Source: Variovorax sp. ZS18.2.2 (GTDB lineage Bacteria > Pseudomonadota > Gammaproteobacteria > Burkholderiales > Burkholderiaceae_C). From it: a stretch of 64,000 bases of DNA. The DNA lies in contig NZ_JANLNM010000009.1 of assembly GCF_024701975.1 (NCBI RefSeq), forward strand, positions 124,001-188,000, given 5' to 3'. Within the stretch, counting starts at the first letter, position 1; each line of letters starts with the position of its first letter. Of the stretch, positions 25,597-35,334 are shown piece after piece. The position numbers and the translations under genes are program-made. Below the pieces are notes generated by a model. The model did no database searches. It was given only the letters and a program-made list of their open reading frames with translations, and was not told the origin of the DNA.

Positions 25597-26253
25597 ATGA
25601 ACGCCATCGCCACCCGCCCCGCGCATCCCATCAAGCTCTACGGCAGCGCCATCTCGGGCCACGTGCACCGCGTGCGCCTGTTCCTCTCGATGCTCGGCCT
25701 GCCCTTCGAGGTGATCGAGCTCGACCTGAAGCAGCGCGCCAACCGCACGCCCGAATTCCTGGCGCGCAACCCGTTCGGCCAGGTGCCGGTGATCGAGGAC
25801 GGCGACGTCACGCTGGCCGATTCCAATGCGATCCTGGTCTACCTCAACGCGCGCTATTCGACCGATCCGTCGCGCTGGATGCCGCAGGACGCGGTGGGTG
25901 CGGCGCGGGTGCAGCGCTGGTTCTCGGTGGCCGCAGGCCCGCTGGCCTATGGCCCGGCGGCCGCGCGCGTCATGGCGCTGTTCGGCTTGGCCGCGGACCC
26001 TACCGAGACGGTGACGCGTTCGCACGCGCTGCTCGCCGTGATGGAGATTCACCTGGAGCGGCAACCCTTCCTGGCAGCGCCGCACGCCACGCTCGCCGAC
26101 ATCGCGAACTACGCCTACGTGGCGCACGCACCCGAAGGTCGCGTGTCGCTCGAAGCCTATCCACAAGTGCGCGAATGGCTTGCGCGCATTGAAGCCTTGC
26201 CCGGTTTCGTGCCGATGGTGCGCACGCCGGTCGGGCTTGCGGCGGCGGCATGA
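25597..26253 (+). CDS. Glutathione S-transferase family protein
   Basis: 218 residues. The thioredoxin-like N-terminal domain has KLYGSAISGHVHRVRLFLSMLGLPFE, where Ser in the SGH region is the likely glutathione-activating residue, and FGQVPVIEDGDVTLADSNAILVYL, the conserved cis-Pro and ES/DS-type loop. The helical C-terminal domain follows. AAGGACC precedes the ATG. The last 4 bp overlap the next gene. A detoxification role is probable; the substrate is unknown. Confidence 0.93.
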   Translation: MNAIATRPAHPIKLYGSAISGHVHRVRLFLSMLGLPFEVIELDLKQRANRTPEFLARNPFGQVPVIEDGDVTLADSNAILVYLNARYSTDPSRWMPQDAVGAARVQRWFSVAAGPLAYGPAAARVMALFGLAADPTETVTRSHALLAVMEIHLERQPFLAAPHATLADIANYAYVAHAPEGRVSLEAYPQVREWLARIEALPGFVPMVRTPVGLAAAA

Positions 26254-27221
26254 TCGCCGCACCCTTTCACGCTGGCGAGCGCGCGCTGCAACTGCACGCT
26301 GGCTCGCGCGAGCAGATGGCGGTCGCGGGGCCGCGCGTGATTCGCGACTACATGCCCGACCAGCATCGCGAGTTCTTCGCGCAACTGCCGTTCGTTGTTG
26401 TCGGAAGCCTCGATGCGAACCTGCAGCCCTGGGCCAGCGTGCTTGCGGCACCCGCGGGTTTCGCGCATTCGCCCGATGCAACGCACCTGCGCATCGATGC
26501 GCTGCCCGCAGCCGGCGATCCGCTCGCGGGCCAACTCGCGCAAGGCGCCCCGCTCGGCTTGCTGGGCATCGAGCCGCAGACGCGGCGGCGCAACCGCATG
26601 AACGCCACGGTCGAATCGCTCGATGCCACTGGCTTCATGCTCGAGGTGCAGCAGAGCTTCGGAAATTGCCCGCGGTACATCCAGGCGCGCGAGCCGGTGT
26701 TTGTGCCGACACGCACGGACAGCGCATCTGCGCAGTGGCTCGACACGCTCGACCTCGATGCGCAGCGGCTCATCGGCAGTGCGGACACGCTGTTCATCGC
26801 CACGGCCTACCCCGATGAAGTGGCAGCGGGCGACGAAGCCGATGCCAGATCGCACGGTGTCGACGTGTCGCACCGCGGTGGCCGGCCCGGCTTCGTGCGC
26901 GTCGACGAAGGCGGCGTTCTGACGGTGCCCGATTTCAACGGCAACCGCTTCTTCAACACGCTCGGCAACCTGCTCGCGCACCCGCGGGCCGGCCTTCTGT
27001 TCATCGACTACGACAACGGCGAACTGCTTCATATCGCGGCCACCGCGGAGCTCGTGCTGGACGGCCCCGAGTTGGCCGAATTCGAGGGCGCCGAGCGGCT
27101 GCTGCGCCTGCATGTCGAGCACGCATTGCGCCGGCCAGCCGCGCTCCCGCTGCGCTGGGGCGATGCGCAGTTGTCGCCGCATCTGGCGGGTACAGGGCAC
27201 TGGGCCACCGCTCGCGGCTGA
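26250..27221 (+). CDS. Pyridoxamine 5'-phosphate oxidase-fold flavoprotein
   Basis: 323 residues with a split-barrel flavin-binding pattern near the middle: DTLFIATAYPDEV, VSHRGGRPGFVRVDEGGVLTVPDFNGNRFFNTLGNLLAHPRAGLLF, which matches the FMN-binding barrel of PNPOx-like proteins. An N-terminal domain of about 170 residues repeats a similar barrel in degenerate form (FFAQLPFVVVGSLDANLQPWASVLAAP). It is coupled to the GST gene by an ATGA overlap. Similar GST and flavin-barrel pairs suggest reduction or oxidation of a conjugated compound; that is inference. Confidence 0.85.
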   Translation: MIAAPFHAGERALQLHAGSREQMAVAGPRVIRDYMPDQHREFFAQLPFVVVGSLDANLQPWASVLAAPAGFAHSPDATHLRIDALPAAGDPLAGQLAQGAPLGLLGIEPQTRRRNRMNATVESLDATGFMLEVQQSFGNCPRYIQAREPVFVPTRTDSASAQWLDTLDLDAQRLIGSADTLFIATAYPDEVAAGDEADARSHGVDVSHRGGRPGFVRVDEGGVLTVPDFNGNRFFNTLGNLLAHPRAGLLFIDYDNGELLHIAATAELVLDGPELAEFEGAERLLRLHVEHALRRPAALPLRWGDAQLSPHLAGTGHWATARG

Positions 27222-27226
27222 ACCCG

Positions 27227-28402
27227 TCAATGGAAGACCGGGATGCGCGCGTTGGCTGAGGGCCGGTAGCGCCAGCCACGTGCGCTGATCGCGTCGAGAT
27301 CGGGCTGGCGATGCAACAGTGCATCGAGCCCCGCAGCCGCCAGCGTGCACGCCAGCGCCTGACCCGGGCAGGCATGCATGCCGTGGCCGAAGCCGAGCAT
27401 GCGGCGCCGTTCGCGGATCAGCTTGAAGTTGTCGGGGTCAGGGTTGAAAGCCGGGTCGCGATTGGCAGCGGCCAGCACCAGCAGCACCGCGTCGCCCGCT
27501 GCCAGCGGCGTGCCCGCGATGGTGATGGGCTCGATCGCGAAGCGGCGCGTGTTGTGGACCGAAGGATCGTGCCGCGCCGTCTCTTCCACGATGGCCTGCA
27601 CTCCGTCACGTGTGCGCGCAGTCTGGCGCAACGAAGGCTCGCGCACCAGTGCGATGAGGCTGTTGCCCAGCAGGCCGGCCGTCGCGTCGCAGGTCTGCGA
27701 GAGCAGACCGACGAGGTTGGCGAGCAACGAGCGCGAGAGCGGCGCGCCGGTATCGCTTTCGGCCAGCACGGCGGCGAGCGGCGTGCCGTTGCGAGGAGGC
27801 GCACTCGCGGTCAGCAGCTCGAAGCGCGTCATCAGTTCGCCTGCAGCAACGCTCGCCGCCTGCAACTGGTCCGCCGTCGACAGCGGCGACAGGCAGGCGA
27901 CGAAATCGCGCATCCAGTGGTCCACCTGCGGCAGCGTTTCCTCCACAAAGCCGAGCAGGTGCGCGACCGCCCGCACGGGCATGGAAAACAGCGCGTCCGA
28001 CGAAGGCTCCGTCGGCACATTGCGCGCAACCTGCAAAGCCGCCGCGTGCACGGCATCGAGGTCCAGTCCGGCCAGCGCGCGCTGCAGCGCGGGTCGATGC
28101 GCCTGATGCGCAGCGCCGTCGTTCATGCGCACCAGGTGCCCGAACACCTCGCCGGCCGGGCTGCCGACGATGGCGCGCGGCACCGGTTCGGCGGCGGGCC
28201 GCACGTGCAGCGCGCCATGCGCGAGCAGCACCGACTCGATGACGTCCGCGCGGCTCGCAACCCACACGCGCAGCCTCTCGTTCCACACAAGCGGCGGGCC
28301 TGCGCGCAGCTCGGCATAAAAGGGGTACGGATCGGCATGCGTGACGGCCGCGACCGGGTCGGCGGGCACGCAGTCGGCGAGGGAGGTGGGGCTTGTTTTC
28401 AT
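27227..28402 (-). CDS. Cytochrome P450
   Basis: 391 residues, typical of soluble bacterial P450s. The haem loop is GFGHGMHACPGQAL with Cys345 as the iron ligand. The ExxR helix is EETARHDPSVHNTRRF. The I-helix is SQTCDATAG, with Asp-Ala-Thr in place of the more usual E/D-T-T pattern. No ferredoxin or reductase gene is nearby, so electrons must come from partners encoded elsewhere. It is divergent from an ArsR-type regulator with an 83-bp shared control region. Confidence 0.95.
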   Translation of the reverse strand: MKTSPTSLADCVPADPVAAVTHADPYPFYAELRAGPPLVWNERLRVWVASRADVIESVLLAHGALHVRPAAEPVPRAIVGSPAGEVFGHLVRMNDGAAHQAHRPALQRALAGLDLDAVHAAALQVARNVPTEPSSDALFSMPVRAVAHLLGFVEETLPQVDHWMRDFVACLSPLSTADQLQAASVAAGELMTRFELLTASAPPRNGTPLAAVLAESDTGAPLSRSLLANLVGLLSQTCDATAGLLGNSLIALVREPSLRQTARTRDGVQAIVEETARHDPSVHNTRRFAIEPITIAGTPLAAGDAVLLVLAAANRDPAFNPDPDNFKLIRERRRMLGFGHGMHACPGQALACTLAAAGLDALLHRQPDLDAISARGWRYRPSANARIPVFH

Positions 28403-28485
28403 GGCCCGCAGTGTGCAATCGGCGATACCGCCACACTTCGCCCGCGAACGAAGTGTCGATTGCGGCAGCGTCTTACGATCGGCGC

Positions 28486-29181
28486 ATGGACACGATTTCG
28501 AACGCCAACGCAGATCTCCAACTGGCCCGCCTCGCAGGCGCCATCGCCGAGCCGGCGCGCGCCCGCATGCTCAACTGCCTGATGGACGGCCACGCGCGCA
28601 CCGCGACCGAGCTGGCCACCGTTGCCGAGGTGGCTGCCTCCACCGCGAGCGCGCACCTCGCGCGCCTGAAGGAAGAGCGATTGGTCGAAGTGCTCGTGCA
28701 GGGCAAGCACCGCTACTTTCGCCTGGCCGACGACAACGTCGCGGCCGCGCTCGAAAGCCTGATGGTCGTGGCCGGCGCACCGCGCGCGGTCGAGTTCAAG
28801 CCCAACACGCCGAGCCGCCTGCGCGCCGCGCGCACCTGCTACGACCACATGGCCGGCACGGCCGGCGTTGCGCTGCACGACCGGCTGCATGCGCAGGGCT
28901 GGCTCAGCGGCCTGCAGAGCGGTTCGTACGAACTCACGCCCGAAGGCGCGATCGCGCTCGAGAGCCTGGGGGTCGAAGTCGATGCGGTGCGCCGTTCGCG
29001 CCGGCGCTTTGCCTGCGCGTGCCTCGACTGGAGCGAGCGTCGTCCGCACCTGGGCGGTGCGCTGGGTGCCGCGTGGCTGCAGCTGTCGCTGCGCCGCGGC
29101 TGGGTGCGGCAGGAACTCGACGGGCGCGAACTCGCGCTCACGCCCAAGGCGCAGCGCGAGATGCCGGAGCTGTTCGCCTGA
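28486..29181 (+). CDS. ArsR-family regulator with long C-terminal domain
   Basis: 231 residues, about twice a classical ArsR protein. The winged helix spans residues 10-85 (LAGAIAEPARARMLNCLMDG, AASTASAHLARLKEERLVEV, GKHRYFRLAD). The C-terminal half contains ELTPEGAIALESLGV and CACLDWSERRPHLGGALGAA, a conserved block in this longer subfamily that may bind an effector through its Cys pair. The classical arsenic-site cysteines of ArsR are missing. Being divergent from the P450 gene, it probably controls it. The ATG at 28486 precedes the conserved domain directly. Confidence 0.88.
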   Translation: MDTISNANADLQLARLAGAIAEPARARMLNCLMDGHARTATELATVAEVAASTASAHLARLKEERLVEVLVQGKHRYFRLADDNVAAALESLMVVAGAPRAVEFKPNTPSRLRAARTCYDHMAGTAGVALHDRLHAQGWLSGLQSGSYELTPEGAIALESLGVEVDAVRRSRRRFACACLDWSERRPHLGGALGAAWLQLSLRRGWVRQELDGRELALTPKAQREMPELFA

Positions 29182-29191
29182 AGGCGCTGTC

Positions 29192-30205
29192 TCAGGCCTT
29201 CAGCTTGAGCAGGTAGATCATCGGCCCGGCCATCGCCAGGTCGAGTTCGAGGAAGCTCTCGAAATCCTTGCCGGCCATCCAGTACGCATCCCAGTTGTTG
29301 CGCTTGATGGTCTTCTGCCAGATGTCGGCGCCGGTCGCGCGGCGCACGGCTTCGAGCAGCACGGCGCGGCGCTCGGCGGGCACCTTCTTGCCAGTGAGCA
29401 CGCCGCGCCAGTTGGCGAGATCGGCGTCCACGCCCTGTTCGCGCACCGACGGAATGCCCAGGAACGGCCGCTTGGACGACACGCCGATCGCGCGCAGCTT
29501 GCCACTGGCCAGCGCGTCGCTGAATTCGCTGTAGCCCGAGATGCCGGCCACGGCCTTGCCGGTTTCCAGCGCCTCCACCACCTGCGCGCCGCCGGGGTGC
29601 GGCTGGTAGACCAGGCCCGCGGTGTTGCCGGCCACGCGCGCCAGCATACCGGCGTACATGTGATCGACGCCGCCGGCCGAGCCACCCGCGATGACGGTCT
29701 TGGCCGCATCGGTGCGCAGCTGGGCGATCAGGTCCTTGGGCGTCTTGACGGGCGAATCGGCCTTCACCGCCACCACTTCATAGTCGCTGGTGAGCCGCGC
29801 GACCGGGGCGACCTGCGCCATGGTGACCGCGGGCTTCTGCAGCGCGACTGCGCCGACCATCACCATGCCGCTCATCAAGAGGGTGTCGGGGTCGGCATCG
29901 TATTTTTCGACGTACTTCGCCAGGCCGATGGTGCCGCCCTTGCCGCCGATGTTCTCGTAGACCACGTCGCCCGCCGCGCCCGAGGCCAGCAGCGCCGCGC
30001 CGAGCGCGCGGCCGGTCTGGTCCCAGCCGCCGCCTTCGTTGGCGGGAATGACGATGCGCAATTTGGCGACCAGCTGCGGCTCGGCCGCGCCGGCAGATCG
30101 AGGCCACAGCAGGGCGGCCTGGCCGGCACCGGCAGCGGCGACGCCGCCTGCCACCCATGCGCTGAAATCGCGGCGAGAAAGGGCAGAAGGTGACGATCTA
30201 GACAT
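29192..30205 (-). CDS. Bug-family (TctC-like) solute-binding protein with Tat signal
   Basis: 337 residues starting MSRSSPSALSRRDFSAWVAGG, a twin-arginine signal, so it is probably exported folded. The mature part has IVIPANEGGGWDQTGRALGAAL, VYENIGGKGGTIGLA and GGSAGGVDHMYAG, the TctC pattern of tricarboxylate-type receptors. No TctA/TctB membrane genes are present nearby. It is convergent with the ArsR gene (10 bp between stops) and downstream of amn on the same strand. Substrate unknown. Confidence 0.92.
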   Translation of the reverse strand: MSRSSPSALSRRDFSAWVAGGVAAAGAGQAALLWPRSAGAAEPQLVAKLRIVIPANEGGGWDQTGRALGAALLASGAAGDVVYENIGGKGGTIGLAKYVEKYDADPDTLLMSGMVMVGAVALQKPAVTMAQVAPVARLTSDYEVVAVKADSPVKTPKDLIAQLRTDAAKTVIAGGSAGGVDHMYAGMLARVAGNTAGLVYQPHPGGAQVVEALETGKAVAGISGYSEFSDALASGKLRAIGVSSKRPFLGIPSVREQGVDADLANWRGVLTGKKVPAERRAVLLEAVRRATGADIWQKTIKRNNWDAYWMAGKDFESFLELDLAMAGPMIYLLKLKA

Positions 30206-30211
30206 TTTGTT

Positions 30212-30237
30212 TCCGGTTGTTCTCAAAAGTAACCGGA
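30212..30237. promoter_or_regulatory. Inverted repeat just upstream of Bug gene start
   Basis: TCCGGTT at 30212-30218 and AACCGGA at 30231-30237 are perfect 7-bp arms separated by 12 bp. The structure ends 7 bp before the ATG at 30205, so in RNA it would include the ribosome-binding region; as DNA it could be an operator. Confidence 0.35.
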
Positions 30238-30316
30238 TGATGTCCGCGAAATGTGCAAAACACCTGCACAAGCGCCTAGGTAAAAACCCTGGAAGGCGCC
30301 AGCCAACTGCCAACTA

Positions 30317-31834
30317 TTACTGGAAAGCGACCTCCGCGAAGCTGCGCAGCTTGCGGCTGTGCAGCCGGGTCGAGCCCTCTTCCCGAAGGATGTCGATGGC
30401 CCGCATGCCGATGCGCAGGTGCTGCTCCACCCGCTCGCGGTAGAAGTGGTTGGCCATACCGGGCAGCTTGATCTCGCCGTGCAAGGGCTTGTCGCTCACG
30501 CACAACAAAGTGCCGTAGGGCACGCGGAAGCGGAAGCCGTTGGCCGCGATGGTCGCGCTCTCCATGTCGAGCGCCACCGCGCGGCTCTGGCTGAAGCGGC
30601 GCTGCGGCTGGTTGCCGGGCAAAAGCTCCCAGTTGCGGTTGTCGGTGCTCGCCACGGTGCCGGTGCGCATGATCTTCTTGAGATCGGGGCCTTCGTAGCG
30701 CGTGATGTCGGCCACGGCCTTCTCGAGCGCGAGCTGGATCTCCGACAGCGCCGGAATCGGCACCCACAGCGGCAGCTCCTCGTCGAGCACGTGGTCCTCG
30801 CGCACATAGGCATGCGCCAGCACGTAGTCGCCCAGCTGCTGCGTGTTGCGCAGGCCCGCGCAGTGGCCCAGCATCATCCAGGCGTGCGGGCGCAGCACGG
30901 CGATGTGGTCGGTGATGGTCTTGGCGTTGGCCGGGCCGACGCCGATGTTGGTCATCGTGATGCCGCTGTAGTCCTCGCGCACCAGGTGGTAGGCCGGCAT
31001 CTGCGGCAGCCGCGGCGGCGCGGTGCCCTGGCTGCCGTCGAGCAGGTGGGCGAAGGTGGCGCTCGCGCCGGCATCGAGCCCGCGCCGGCGCGTGATGACG
31101 TTGCCCGGTTCGATGAAGGCGATGTACTCGCTGTTCTCGTCGGCCATCGCCTCGTGGCCCAGGCGCACGAATTCGTCGATGTAGAACTGGTAGTTGGTGA
31201 ACAGCACGAAGTTCTGGAACCACTCGGGCGCAGTGCCCGTGTAGTGGCGCAGGCGGTGCAGCGAGTAGTCCACGCGCGCGGCCGTGAAGAGCGACAGCGG
31301 CTGCGCCTCGCCGTCGCGCGCCTCGTAGGTGCCGTTGGCGATGCCGTCGTCCATCACGCCCAGGTCGGGCAGGTCGAACACGTCGCGCATCAGCGCGCGG
31401 CGGTCTTCGCTCATCGTGCCTTCGATGTGGTCGTTCTCGGCGAAGGAGAAGTGAATCGGAATGGGCTGCGTGCTGGTGCCCACCTCGAGCTCGACCTGGT
31501 GGTTCTCCAGCAGCAGGCGGAATTGGTCGAGGTAGTAGCGCGAGAACAGGTCGGGCCGCGTCAGCGTGGTCTCGTAGCGGCCCGGGCCGGCCACAAAGCC
31601 GTAGCTCAGGCCCGCATTGGCCGGCGGCGTGTGGCGCGAGACCGTGTGCGTGTGCACCCGCACGAACGGATAGCAGGCCCGCACCCGGCCCGGCAGCGCG
31701 TCCCCGGCCACGAAGCGCAGCATCGACTCGCGCAGATGGGCGAGCCCGCCCTGGTAGATGGCCTTGACCTGGTCGAGTGCGGCGGCGGCGTCGGTGAAGC
31801 GGGCGGGGGCGACGAATGTGGGCATATAGGGCAT
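30317..31834 (-). CDS. amn: AMP nucleosidase
   Basis: 505 residues, similar to the 484 of E. coli Amn. It hydrolyses AMP to adenine and ribose 5-phosphate. The N-terminal domain has RVRACYPFVRVHTHTVSRHTPP and SFAENDHIEG, and the C-terminal nucleoside-phosphorylase-like domain has DYSGITMTNIGVGPANAKT, GHCAGLRNTQQLGDYV and VALDMESATIAANGFRF, whose Met-Glu-Ser is the ribose-binding motif of the fold. The ATG at 31834 (MPYMPTFV) is preferred; another Met lies five codons earlier. The gene follows the LOG-like gene by about 40 bp and may be co-transcribed with the ABC importer. Confidence 0.95.
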   Translation of the reverse strand: MPYMPTFVAPARFTDAAAALDQVKAIYQGGLAHLRESMLRFVAGDALPGRVRACYPFVRVHTHTVSRHTPPANAGLSYGFVAGPGRYETTLTRPDLFSRYYLDQFRLLLENHQVELEVGTSTQPIPIHFSFAENDHIEGTMSEDRRALMRDVFDLPDLGVMDDGIANGTYEARDGEAQPLSLFTAARVDYSLHRLRHYTGTAPEWFQNFVLFTNYQFYIDEFVRLGHEAMADENSEYIAFIEPGNVITRRRGLDAGASATFAHLLDGSQGTAPPRLPQMPAYHLVREDYSGITMTNIGVGPANAKTITDHIAVLRPHAWMMLGHCAGLRNTQQLGDYVLAHAYVREDHVLDEELPLWVPIPALSEIQLALEKAVADITRYEGPDLKKIMRTGTVASTDNRNWELLPGNQPQRRFSQSRAVALDMESATIAANGFRFRVPYGTLLCVSDKPLHGEIKLPGMANHFYRERVEQHLRIGMRAIDILREEGSTRLHSRKLRSFAEVAFQ

Positions 31835-31873
31835 GGCGGCATTGTGCAATGCGGCCGTTCGCCCAGGACGCGG

Positions 31874-32422
31874 TCAGGCCAACAGGCAGGCCAGCACCTT
31901 CGCGAGCATGTCGTCCACATCCACCGCCTGCACCGCCCCCGGCAGTTCCACATCCCCATGCATCACGAACACCGGCTTGCCCCACTTGAGGCCCAGCGCC
32001 ATTTCCGACAGCGTCCCCATGTTGCCGCCGATGGCGATGAGGCACACGCCGCTGCGCGCGACGATCGCGTTGCGCATCTCGCCCATGCCGGTGGGAATGG
32101 CCACGCTGAGCCATTCGTTGGCGTTGCGGTCGTCGTCCTCGGGGAGGATGCCCACCGCGATGCCGCCGGCCTCGGTCGCGCCGCGCGAGGCCGCGGCCAT
32201 CACGCCGCCGCGGCCGCCGCAGACCACGGCCATGCCCGCGCCGGCCAGCGCATGCGCCACCGCGTAGGCGGCCTCGCACTCGACCGGCCCGCCGTCGCCC
32301 GGGCCGAGGATGGCCACCGGCTGGCGATGGCGCGCCGGGCCCCATTGCTTCTGCGCAAGGCGCGTCAGCGCCTCAGTGACCGGCGCCGACAGCACCGCGC
32401 TCGCGCCTTCGCGTAACGACAT
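31874..32422 (-). CDS. LOG/SLOG-family protein (TIGR00725-like)
   Basis: 182 residues. It shows VAILGPGDG at the first strand, VVCGGRGGVMAAASRGA (the GGxxGxM loop) and IGGNMGTLSEMALGLKWGKPV, which keeps the GGxxGTxxE pattern of LOG phosphoribohydrolases. LOG enzymes cleave the base from nucleoside 5'-monophosphates; other members of the SLOG superfamily bind nucleotides without known hydrolysis. The ATG at 32422 overlaps the end of the upstream permease gene by 50 bp; GTG codons at 32395 and 32380 are alternative starts that would reduce the overlap. It is directly upstream of amn. Confidence 0.85.
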   Translation of the reverse strand: MSLREGASAVLSAPVTEALTRLAQKQWGPARHRQPVAILGPGDGGPVECEAAYAVAHALAGAGMAVVCGGRGGVMAAASRGATEAGGIAVGILPEDDDRNANEWLSVAIPTGMGEMRNAIVARSGVCLIAIGGNMGTLSEMALGLKWGKPVFVMHGDVELPGAVQAVDVDDMLAKVLACLLA

Positions 32423-33194
32423 CGCCCACTCCCATCACGATCACACACACCACCATCAGCACCAGCGACAAGGCCGCTGCCACCGCGAAATCCGAACCGC
32501 CGTCGCCCACCTGCGCGAGCAGCATCAGCGGCAGGATGTTGAGCTGCGTGCCCACCAGCGCCAGCGCCGTTCCGTAGGTGCCCATCGCGATCGCGGCCAC
32601 CATGCAGGCGTTCGACAGCACCGAGGGCATCACCTCGGGCACCACCGTGTCCCAGAACGCGCGCGCCTTCGAAGCGCCCAGCGTGCGCGCCGCCTGCGCC
32701 GGGCGCAGGTCGAGGTTGGCGAACACCGGGTAGAGCGACAGCGCCACGCGCGGGATCAGGTAGTAGGCATACGCGAAGCCCAGCCCCGACACGCTGTAGA
32801 TCCAGCTGCCGATGACGGCCGGATCGGCGCCCAGCCCTGCGAGCAGTTGCGTCACGAAGCCGGCGCGCCCGAAGGCGAGGATGAAGCCGTAGGCGATCAC
32901 CAGCCCCGAGAACGCGAGCGGCAGGCCCAGCAAGGTCATCATCCATTGGCGCCGGCCTTCGGGCTGCCGTGCGAGCTCGATGGCGATGCAGGTGCCCACC
33001 AGTGCCGAGATCGCACCCGCCGCAAGACCGAGCCCCAGCGTGTTGCGCAGCGCGCCCAGGAACAGTGGATTGCCGAACAGCCGCCCGAAGGCGCTGCCGC
33101 CCTCGGCAAAGGCCTCGGGCAGCAGCGCCGCGAGCGGCACCGCGAAGAAGAGCGCCATGAAGGCCCACGCGGGCCAGGCGCCGAAGCGTCGCAT
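32373..33194 (-). CDS. ABC importer permease (second)
   Basis: 273 residues with six hydrophobic segments and the cytoplasmic EAA-type loop AQAARTLGASKARAFWDTVVPEV, the ATPase contact of binding-protein-dependent permeases. It belongs with the genes at 33201-36098, forming an iron/spermidine/2-aminoethylphosphonate-type importer. It starts 6 bp after the binding-protein stop. Single-domain permeases in pairs are typical of this class. Confidence 0.92.
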   Translation of the reverse strand: MRRFGAWPAWAFMALFFAVPLAALLPEAFAEGGSAFGRLFGNPLFLGALRNTLGLGLAAGAISALVGTCIAIELARQPEGRRQWMMTLLGLPLAFSGLVIAYGFILAFGRAGFVTQLLAGLGADPAVIGSWIYSVSGLGFAYAYYLIPRVALSLYPVFANLDLRPAQAARTLGASKARAFWDTVVPEVMPSVLSNACMVAAIAMGTYGTALALVGTQLNILPLMLLAQVGDGGSDFAVAAALSLVLMVVCVIVMGVGDVVTRRRERGAVGAGH

Positions 33195-33200
33195 CGCGGC

Positions 33201-34277
33201 CTACTTCCCCAGCGCGGCTTGCGCCCAGAGCTTGTCGACCTCGGCCTTGCGCTCCGAAGCCTTCACCACGTCGAGCGGGCGGATCTGCGGCGCGGGCGGC
33301 ATCTTGGCCGCGACATCGGCACTCAGCGGTGTGCCCGGCACCGCAGGCCGCACGAAGCCCTGCGCGAACAGCGTCTGCCCCGCCTCGCTCATGATGAAGT
33401 TGAGCCACAGCTTGCCGGCATTCGGGTTCGGCCCGTTCTTCACCAGGCTGATCGCATACGGTGCGGCCACGCTGGCTTCCTTCGGAATCACGACTTCGAC
33501 CGCATCGCCCATGCCGTCGACATGCTTGGCCTTGAGGCCGTCGTTCTCGTAGCTGATCCACACCGGGATCTCGCCCTTGAGGAACTTGGCGTAGGGCGTG
33601 GTGCCTTCCACGCGCAGCACGTTGCCGGCCGCATGCAGCTTGCCGAGGTAGTCGGTGCCGGGCTGCACGTTGTCCACGCTGCCGCCATTGGCGTAGGCCG
33701 CCGCGAAGGTCAGCACCTGGCCGATGCCGGTGGAGCGCGGGTCGAGGTAGACGACCGTGTTCTTGAACTCGGGCTTGAGCAGGTCGGCCCAGCTCGTCGG
33801 CACGTTCTTCACCAGCTTCTTGTTGACGAGGAAGGCGATGTTGAGCGTGTGGATGGTGAACCAGCGGCCCTCGGCCTCGCGGAACACCGGCGGCAGCTTG
33901 TCGAAGTTGACGGGCTTGAAGGGCGCGACCACATCCTTCTTCGCGGCATCGACGGCGGAGGCGGCGAAGTAGTAGGCGGTGTCGGCCTGCGGGCGGCGCT
34001 TGGTCTTTTCGAGCGCGACCACGGTGGCGGCCGAGCCGATGTCGTTGTAGGTCAGCTCGATCTCGGGGTAGCGCTTCTTGAAGTCGCGGAACAGCGATTT
34101 CCAGTTGGCCCATTCGGGGCCGGTGTCGAAGGAGACGCACAGGCCCTCCTTCTGCGCCTCGGCGTACAGCGCCTTCTCGCCCGCATAGAGCTCGGGGCCG
34201 TCGAAGGCGAAAGCCGTGCGGGCCAGCGACAGCACGGGCAGTGCGCCGGCGGCCTGGATCAGATGTCTGCGTTGCAT
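33201..34277 (-). CDS. ABC importer periplasmic binding protein
   Basis: 358 residues starting MQRRHLIQAAGALPVLSLARTAFA, a signal peptide with a twin-arginine-like start. The mature part resembles the iron/2-aminoethylphosphonate/thiamine class of class II binding proteins: LYAEAQKEGLCVSFDTGPEWANW, DTAYYFAASAVDAA, TVVYLDPRSTGIGQ and GEIPVWISYENDGLKAKH. AAGGAG lies just before the ATG at 34277. The ligand cannot be assigned; the absence of the Tyr pair of iron carriers in a clear position speaks against simple Fe3+ binding. Confidence 0.9.
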   Translation of the reverse strand: MQRRHLIQAAGALPVLSLARTAFAFDGPELYAGEKALYAEAQKEGLCVSFDTGPEWANWKSLFRDFKKRYPEIELTYNDIGSAATVVALEKTKRRPQADTAYYFAASAVDAAKKDVVAPFKPVNFDKLPPVFREAEGRWFTIHTLNIAFLVNKKLVKNVPTSWADLLKPEFKNTVVYLDPRSTGIGQVLTFAAAYANGGSVDNVQPGTDYLGKLHAAGNVLRVEGTTPYAKFLKGEIPVWISYENDGLKAKHVDGMGDAVEVVIPKEASVAAPYAISLVKNGPNPNAGKLWLNFIMSEAGQTLFAQGFVRPAVPGTPLSADVAAKMPPAPQIRPLDVVKASERKAEVDKLWAQAALGK

Positions 34278-34305
34278 GGTGGCTCCTTGGAAGGATGGAT
34301 GGGTG

Positions 34306-35330
<1,025 letters not shown>

Positions 35331-35334
<4 letters not shown>

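Noticed and set aside
30272..30299. GCGCCT/AGGCGC inverted repeat downstream of amn
   Set aside because: Only 6 bp per arm with a 16-base loop and no T-run; too weak to call a terminator.
30359..32416. Long plus-strand open frame opposite amn and the LOG-like gene
   Set aside because: Antisense shadow of two well-recognised genes; no ribosome-binding site or conserved motif.
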